Shown: positions 7,500 to 10,440 of the stretch, one piece after another | Position numbering within the stretch: position 1 is the first letter of the stretch | Layout of the letters: each line of letters opens with the position of its first letter | Assembly (NCBI GenBank): GCA_016780945.1 | Contig: JADHKY010000033.1 | Coordinates: 1-10,440, forward strand | Length of the DNA stretch: 10,440 bases | Source of the DNA: Aquiluna sp. | GTDB lineage: Bacteria > Actinomycetota > Actinomycetes > Actinomycetales > Microbacteriaceae | Reading direction: 5' to 3' | Program-made: the position numbers and the translations under genes | Notes under the pieces: model-generated | The model's database searches: none | Seen by the model: the letters and a program-made list of their open reading frames with translations, nothing else | What the model was told of the DNA's origin: nothing

Positions 7500-8588
7500 T
7501 TGCAGGATTCGCTTGCTGGCCTAAGAGCCGAGCACGCGAGTTTGCAAGAGCAGCTCAGCGACTCGGCGGTTCACTCGAACCCTGCCCTGTCTAAAAAGCT
7601 GAACCGGCGTTATGCCGAGCTAAGCACCATCTTGGATGCTGATGCTCAGGCGAAGCTAATTGAGCAGGATTTGGCGGCAGCTAAAGAGCTTGCCACTGAA
7701 GACGCCAGCTTTGCCGAGGAACTTCCCAAACTGGAGGAGCAACTAGAGGCAGCCCAAGAGCGGCTGATGCGGCTTCTAATCCCACGAGATCCTGATGATG
7801 GCAGAGATGCAATTCTGGAGATCAAGGCCGGCGAGGGTGGTGCCGAATCGGCACTATTCGCTGGTGATCTCTTGAGGATGTACCTCCACTACGCCGCATC
7901 TAAGGGTTGGAAGGCGGAGGTCTTAGATAAGACCGAGTCTGACCTGGGCGGCATCAAGGACTGCCAGGTTGCTATCAAGTCATCGTCAACAGACCCCTCG
8001 CAGGGTGTCTGGGCTCACCTCAAATACGAAGGTGGTGTCCACAGAGTTCAGCGCGTTCCAGTAACCGAAACCCAGGGTCGCATTCATACATCGGCTGCTG
8101 GGGTACTGGTGTTCCCTGAGGTGGACGAGCCCGAAGAGGTAGAGATCTCTCAGAACGAGATCCGTGTCGATGTTTTTCGCTCATCCGGTCCTGGAGGGCA
8201 GTCGGTCAACACCACTGACTCCGCGGTGAGAATTACTCACCTCGAGACCGGCATCGTGGTCTCGATGCAGAACGAGAAGAGCCAGCTGCAAAACCGTGAG
8301 GCTGCAATGCGCGTCCTCAGGGCCAGGCTCCTGGCCTTCAAGCAGGAAGCAATTGACGCAGAGCAGTCGGCCGCAAGAAGGAGCCAGGTCCGCACGGTAG
8401 ACCGCTCGGAGCGCATCCGCACCTATAACTTCCCAGAGAACAGAATTGCCGACCACCGCACCGGCTACAAGGCCTACAACCTCGACCAGGTGATGGATGG
8501 TGCGCTAGATCCGATTGTGGAGTCGGCTATCAAGATGGACGAAGAGGCAAGGCTCGCGGCCCTTGGCAATACCGAATCTGCTAACTGA
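7500..8588 (+). CDS. prfA: Peptide chain release factor 1 (RF1)
   Basis: Recognises UAA and UAG in the ribosomal A site and triggers peptide release. It is 362 residues, normal for RF1. The N-terminal coiled domain occupies about 1-100. The tripeptide anticodon is PVT at 187-189 inside VPVTETQGRIHTS, the PxT form diagnostic of RF1 (RF2 has SPF). The peptidyl-transferase motif GGQ is at 232-234 in SSGPGGQSVNTTDSA. The TTG at 7500 is chosen because MQDSLAGLRAEHASL aligns register-for-register with the usual actinobacterial RF1 N-terminus; it is preceded only by a weak GGAA (7491-7494) and lies 2 nt after the rho stop. Its own stop is TGA, read by RF2, so its synthesis does not depend on RF1. 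The last 26 nt overlap the proposed prmC start. Confidence 0.97.
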   Translation: MQDSLAGLRAEHASLQEQLSDSAVHSNPALSKKLNRRYAELSTILDADAQAKLIEQDLAAAKELATEDASFAEELPKLEEQLEAAQERLMRLLIPRDPDDGRDAILEIKAGEGGAESALFAGDLLRMYLHYAASKGWKAEVLDKTESDLGGIKDCQVAIKSSSTDPSQGVWAHLKYEGGVHRVQRVPVTETQGRIHTSAAGVLVFPEVDEPEEVEISQNEIRVDVFRSSGPGGQSVNTTDSAVRITHLETGIVVSMQNEKSQLQNREAAMRVLRARLLAFKQEAIDAEQSAARRSQVRTVDRSERIRTYNFPENRIADHRTGYKAYNLDQVMDGALDPIVESAIKMDEEARLAALGNTESAN

Positions 8589-9411
8589 GGCAATCGCTGA
8601 AATCTCGAGCCGGTTAGAGGCAGCCGGCATCGTCTCTTTTGAGGCGGAGAGCGAAGTGCTTCTAGCTGACTTCTTGCAAGTCTCCCGAGGTGAACTGCGC
8701 GCGCTGGCACTGACAGGTGAAGAGCGCGATCTTCTAGATCTAGAACCACTTGTTGAACGGCGAGTGAGTCGAGAGCCACTCCAACACATAACTGGGAAGG
8801 CGCCGTTTCGTTCAATCGAGCTCAAGGTCGGCCCAGGAGTCTTTATACCTAGATTTGAAACGGAGCTGGTTACCCAAATAGCCATCGACTATCTCAACTC
8901 TCTGCCAACACCTGGAAGGGCAGTCGATGTCGGAACAGGCTCTGGGGCTATCGCGATATCGCTCTCGCGAGAGAGTTCAGCCACGGTGTTTGCAATCGAG
9001 CAGTCCGAAGAGGCGGCCGAATATTCAAGAAAGAACATCCAAGAGCTAGCTCCTGAGGTGGAGCTCATCGTTGGTGACTTCGCTATTGAGCTTCCAAGGC
9101 TGCAGGACCTAGATGTTGTTATCAGCAATCCTCCCTACATACCCTCAAGTGCTGTCCCGATTGACCCGGAGGTTAGGGATTATGACCCAGAGCTCGCCTT
9201 GTATTCAGGGGAAGATGGCCTGAATGCCATCAGGGAGCTTGCGGCCTGTGCGCAGATCCCACTGCGCCCGGGCGGACTGCTCGTTATAGAACACGCGGAC
9301 GGGCAATCGGATGAAGTTCGTGAATTACTATTGTCAGAAGGTTGGCGCTCAGTGAGTGTTCACCCCGATAACACTGGACGACTTCGCGCCGTGAGCGCCC
9401 TGAGAAAGTAG
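8563..9411 (+). CDS. prmC: Release factor glutamine methyltransferase PrmC
   Basis: SAM-dependent N5-methyltransferase that modifies the GGQ glutamine of release factors, here Q234 of the RF1 encoded just upstream. From the chosen TTG it is 282 residues, close to E. coli PrmC (277). Residues about 1-75 form the helical N-terminal substrate-binding domain. These are followed by PLQHITG (72-78) and FIPRFETELV (94-103, with Phe where the family more often has Pro). The SAM loop DVGTGSGAIA is at 122-131 and the catalytic NPPY at 189-192. The start is uncertain. TTG at 8563 puts MAIPNLLTEAIAEISSRL in register with relatives and has AAGG about 10 nt upstream; TTG at 8515 would add 16 residues that are merely prfA read out of frame, and CTG at 8578 would shorten it by five. 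The gene overlaps prfA by 26 nt. Confidence 0.93.
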   Translation: MAIPNLLTEAIAEISSRLEAAGIVSFEAESEVLLADFLQVSRGELRALALTGEERDLLDLEPLVERRVSREPLQHITGKAPFRSIELKVGPGVFIPRFETELVTQIAIDYLNSLPTPGRAVDVGTGSGAIAISLSRESSATVFAIEQSEEAAEYSRKNIQELAPEVELIVGDFAIELPRLQDLDVVISNPPYIPSSAVPIDPEVRDYDPELALYSGEDGLNAIRELAACAQIPLRPGGLLVIEHADGQSDEVRELLLSEGWRSVSVHPDNTGRLRAVSALRK

Positions 9412-9417
9412 GAGAGT

Positions 9418-10080
9418 ATGCAGAGGGTTTATGACTGCTCGGTAGACACCGACCTACTAACTGGATTTCGGCTTGCAAAAGTTTCGCTGGATCGCAATGA
9501 GCTCGTAGTACTTCCCACGGACACCGTCTATGGCATTGCTGCGAATGCCTTCAGTGCAAAGGGCGTTGAGGCCCTGCTGAACGCCAAGGGCAGGGACAGA
9601 ACTATGCCCCCGCCAGTACTGATTCCAAAGGTTGAAACAATGTCGGCGCTTGCCGCTGATTTGCCTCTGGTTGCAAACCAGTTGGCTGCCGCTTTCTGGC
9701 CCGGCGCCCTAACCATGGTTCTCAAAGCTCAGCGCTCGCTCGAGTGGGACTTGGGGGAGACCCGCGGAACAGTGGCGTTACGTGTGCCTGACCACAAAAT
9801 TACGTTGGCCCTCCTCGAGGACGTCGGCCCACTCGCGGTTTCCAGTGCAAACCTCACCGGTAAAGACGCTGCGGTTAATGTCCAGCAGGCAGTTGAGCAC
9901 TTTGGTGACAAGGTAGCCGTCTACCTAGACGGCGGAGCCTCTCCAAAGGGTGAAGCATCCACAATTCTTGACTTGACCCAGGTGCGCGATGGTGAGCCCA
10001 TTCGCGTGCTCAGAAAAGGGGCCATTACCCTCGACCGGATCCGCTCCGTGATTGGCAACGTGGAGCTCGAGGTCGACTAG
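9418..10080 (+). CDS. L-threonylcarbamoyladenylate synthase (TsaC/YwlC/Sua5 type)
   Basis: Makes threonylcarbamoyl-AMP from threonine, bicarbonate and ATP, the first step of the t6A37 modification of tRNAs reading ANN codons. It is 220 residues, so only the YrdC/TsaC catalytic domain is present, without the separate C-terminal Sua5 domain. Signatures are PTDTVYGI (33-40), KGR (57-59), FWPGALT (93-99), RVPDH (122-126), VSSANLTG (141-148) and STILDL (181-186). The opening MQRVYDCS resembles actinobacterial homologues. The ATG lies 6 nt after the prmC stop, with GGAG (9411-9414) unusually close at 3 nt. Its substrate threonine is the product of the upstream hom-thrC-thrB genes; any functional significance of that placement is inference. 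The stop overlaps the next gene by one base (TAGTG). Confidence 0.94.
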   Translation: MQRVYDCSVDTDLLTGFRLAKVSLDRNELVVLPTDTVYGIAANAFSAKGVEALLNAKGRDRTMPPPVLIPKVETMSALAADLPLVANQLAAAFWPGALTMVLKAQRSLEWDLGETRGTVALRVPDHKITLALLEDVGPLAVSSANLTGKDAAVNVQQAVEHFGDKVAVYLDGGASPKGEASTILDLTQVRDGEPIRVLRKGAITLDRIRSVIGNVELEVD

Positions 10081-10440
10081 TGCGGGCCTACTTCCTGGTC
10101 GCATTGATCACGGCAATCGTGACATTTGTGGCGACCTGGGGAGTGCGATCTTTAGCTAAGCGCTACAACATAACCCCTGCGATTCGCGATCGTGACGTTC
10201 ATAAGTCTCCGACCCCGAGAATTGGCGGCTTGGGCATGCTTATCGGGCTCTTTGCCGGCTTCTACGCAGCTGGCAGCTTTGGCTGGTTTGAGCCGATTTT
10301 CACTGATCCTGGTCCGATCTGGGCGCTAATTGGAGCGGGTGGGCTAATTGTTGTAATTGGTTTGCTTGATGACCTAATTGAGCTTGACTGGACTGCGAAG
10401 ATGGGCGGCCAAATGGCTGCCGCTTGGATTCTCGCCTCCT
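10080..10440 (+). CDS. WecA/TagO-type undecaprenyl-phosphate glycosyl-1-phosphate transferase, 3'-truncated
   Basis: N-terminal 120 residues of a polytopic membrane enzyme of the MraY/WecA family, which moves a sugar-1-phosphate (often GlcNAc-1-P) from its UDP form to a polyprenyl phosphate to begin an envelope glycan. Visible are a first membrane helix at about 3-22, the cytoplasmic motif DVHKSPTPRIGG (39-50), a second helix at about 48-66, and a third at about 79-96 running into the catalytic aspartates GLLDD (94-98). A fourth helix begins near 112. The PTPRxGG form and position in the actinobacterial cluster point to the WecA/TagO (Rfe) branch rather than MraY; the sugar cannot be told from sequence. 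The GTG at 10080 overlaps the previous TAG by one base, with GAGG (10069-10072) 7 nt upstream. The remainder lies beyond the window. Confidence 0.92.
   Translation, partial: MRAYFLVALITAIVTFVATWGVRSLAKRYNITPAIRDRDVHKSPTPRIGGLGMLIGLFAGFYAAGSFGWFEPIFTDPGPIWALIGAGGLIVVIGLLDDLIELDWTAKMGGQMAAAWILAS

Noticed and set aside
1..10440. Search for a novel system (mobile element, defence island, CRISPR, retron, biosynthetic cluster)
   Set aside because: Every part of the window is accounted for by conserved housekeeping genes in a known actinobacterial order. No direct-repeat array, transposase, integrase, tRNA or unexplained long gap is present.

Overview
This window is a compact stretch of housekeeping genes from an actinobacterium. 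All ten genes lie on the + strand, two of them cut by the window edges. The order is argS, lysA, hom, thrC, thrB, rho, prfA, prmC, a tsaC/ywlC-type gene, then a wecA-type gene. This is the classical actinobacterial order, as in mycobacteria, where the cluster runs on into the ATP synthase genes. G+C looks mid-50s percent by eye, low for the phylum. With the short intergenic spaces, this fits a streamlined Microbacteriaceae-like (Luna-type freshwater) actinobacterium. That assignment is inference; no marker gene here settles it.

Layout: bases 1-1153 hold the C-terminal two thirds of arginyl-tRNA synthetase. Bases 1153-5832 hold the amino-acid block: the last step of lysine synthesis (lysA) and the aspartate-semialdehyde-to-threonine branch (hom, thrC, thrB). 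Every junction in this block is a stop/start overlap of 1-4 nt, so translation is probably coupled. Bases 5833-5925 are the only real non-coding gap (93 bp), in front of rho. Bases 5926-9411 hold the termination block: Rho (transcription), RF1 (translation) and PrmC, which methylates the GGQ glutamine of RF1. Bases 9418-10080 encode the threonylcarbamoyl-AMP synthase for the tRNA t6A modification, which consumes threonine. From 10080 to the window end lies the start of a membrane glycosyl-1-phosphate transferase for cell-envelope glycans.

Lysine and threonine both come from aspartate semialdehyde. Hom carries a C-terminal ACT domain, so feedback control by an amino acid (probably threonine) is expected at the enzyme level. 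No attenuator, riboswitch or operator is visible.

There is no mobile element, CRISPR array, tRNA or rRNA, no non-coding stretch above 300 bases, and no convincing unknown system. The points most worth a second look are the architecture of Rho (a ~135-residue charged, apparently disordered N-terminus with no recognisable Rho_N helix bundle), a C-rich G-poor patch in the rho leader, and the absence of rpmE between rho and prfA.
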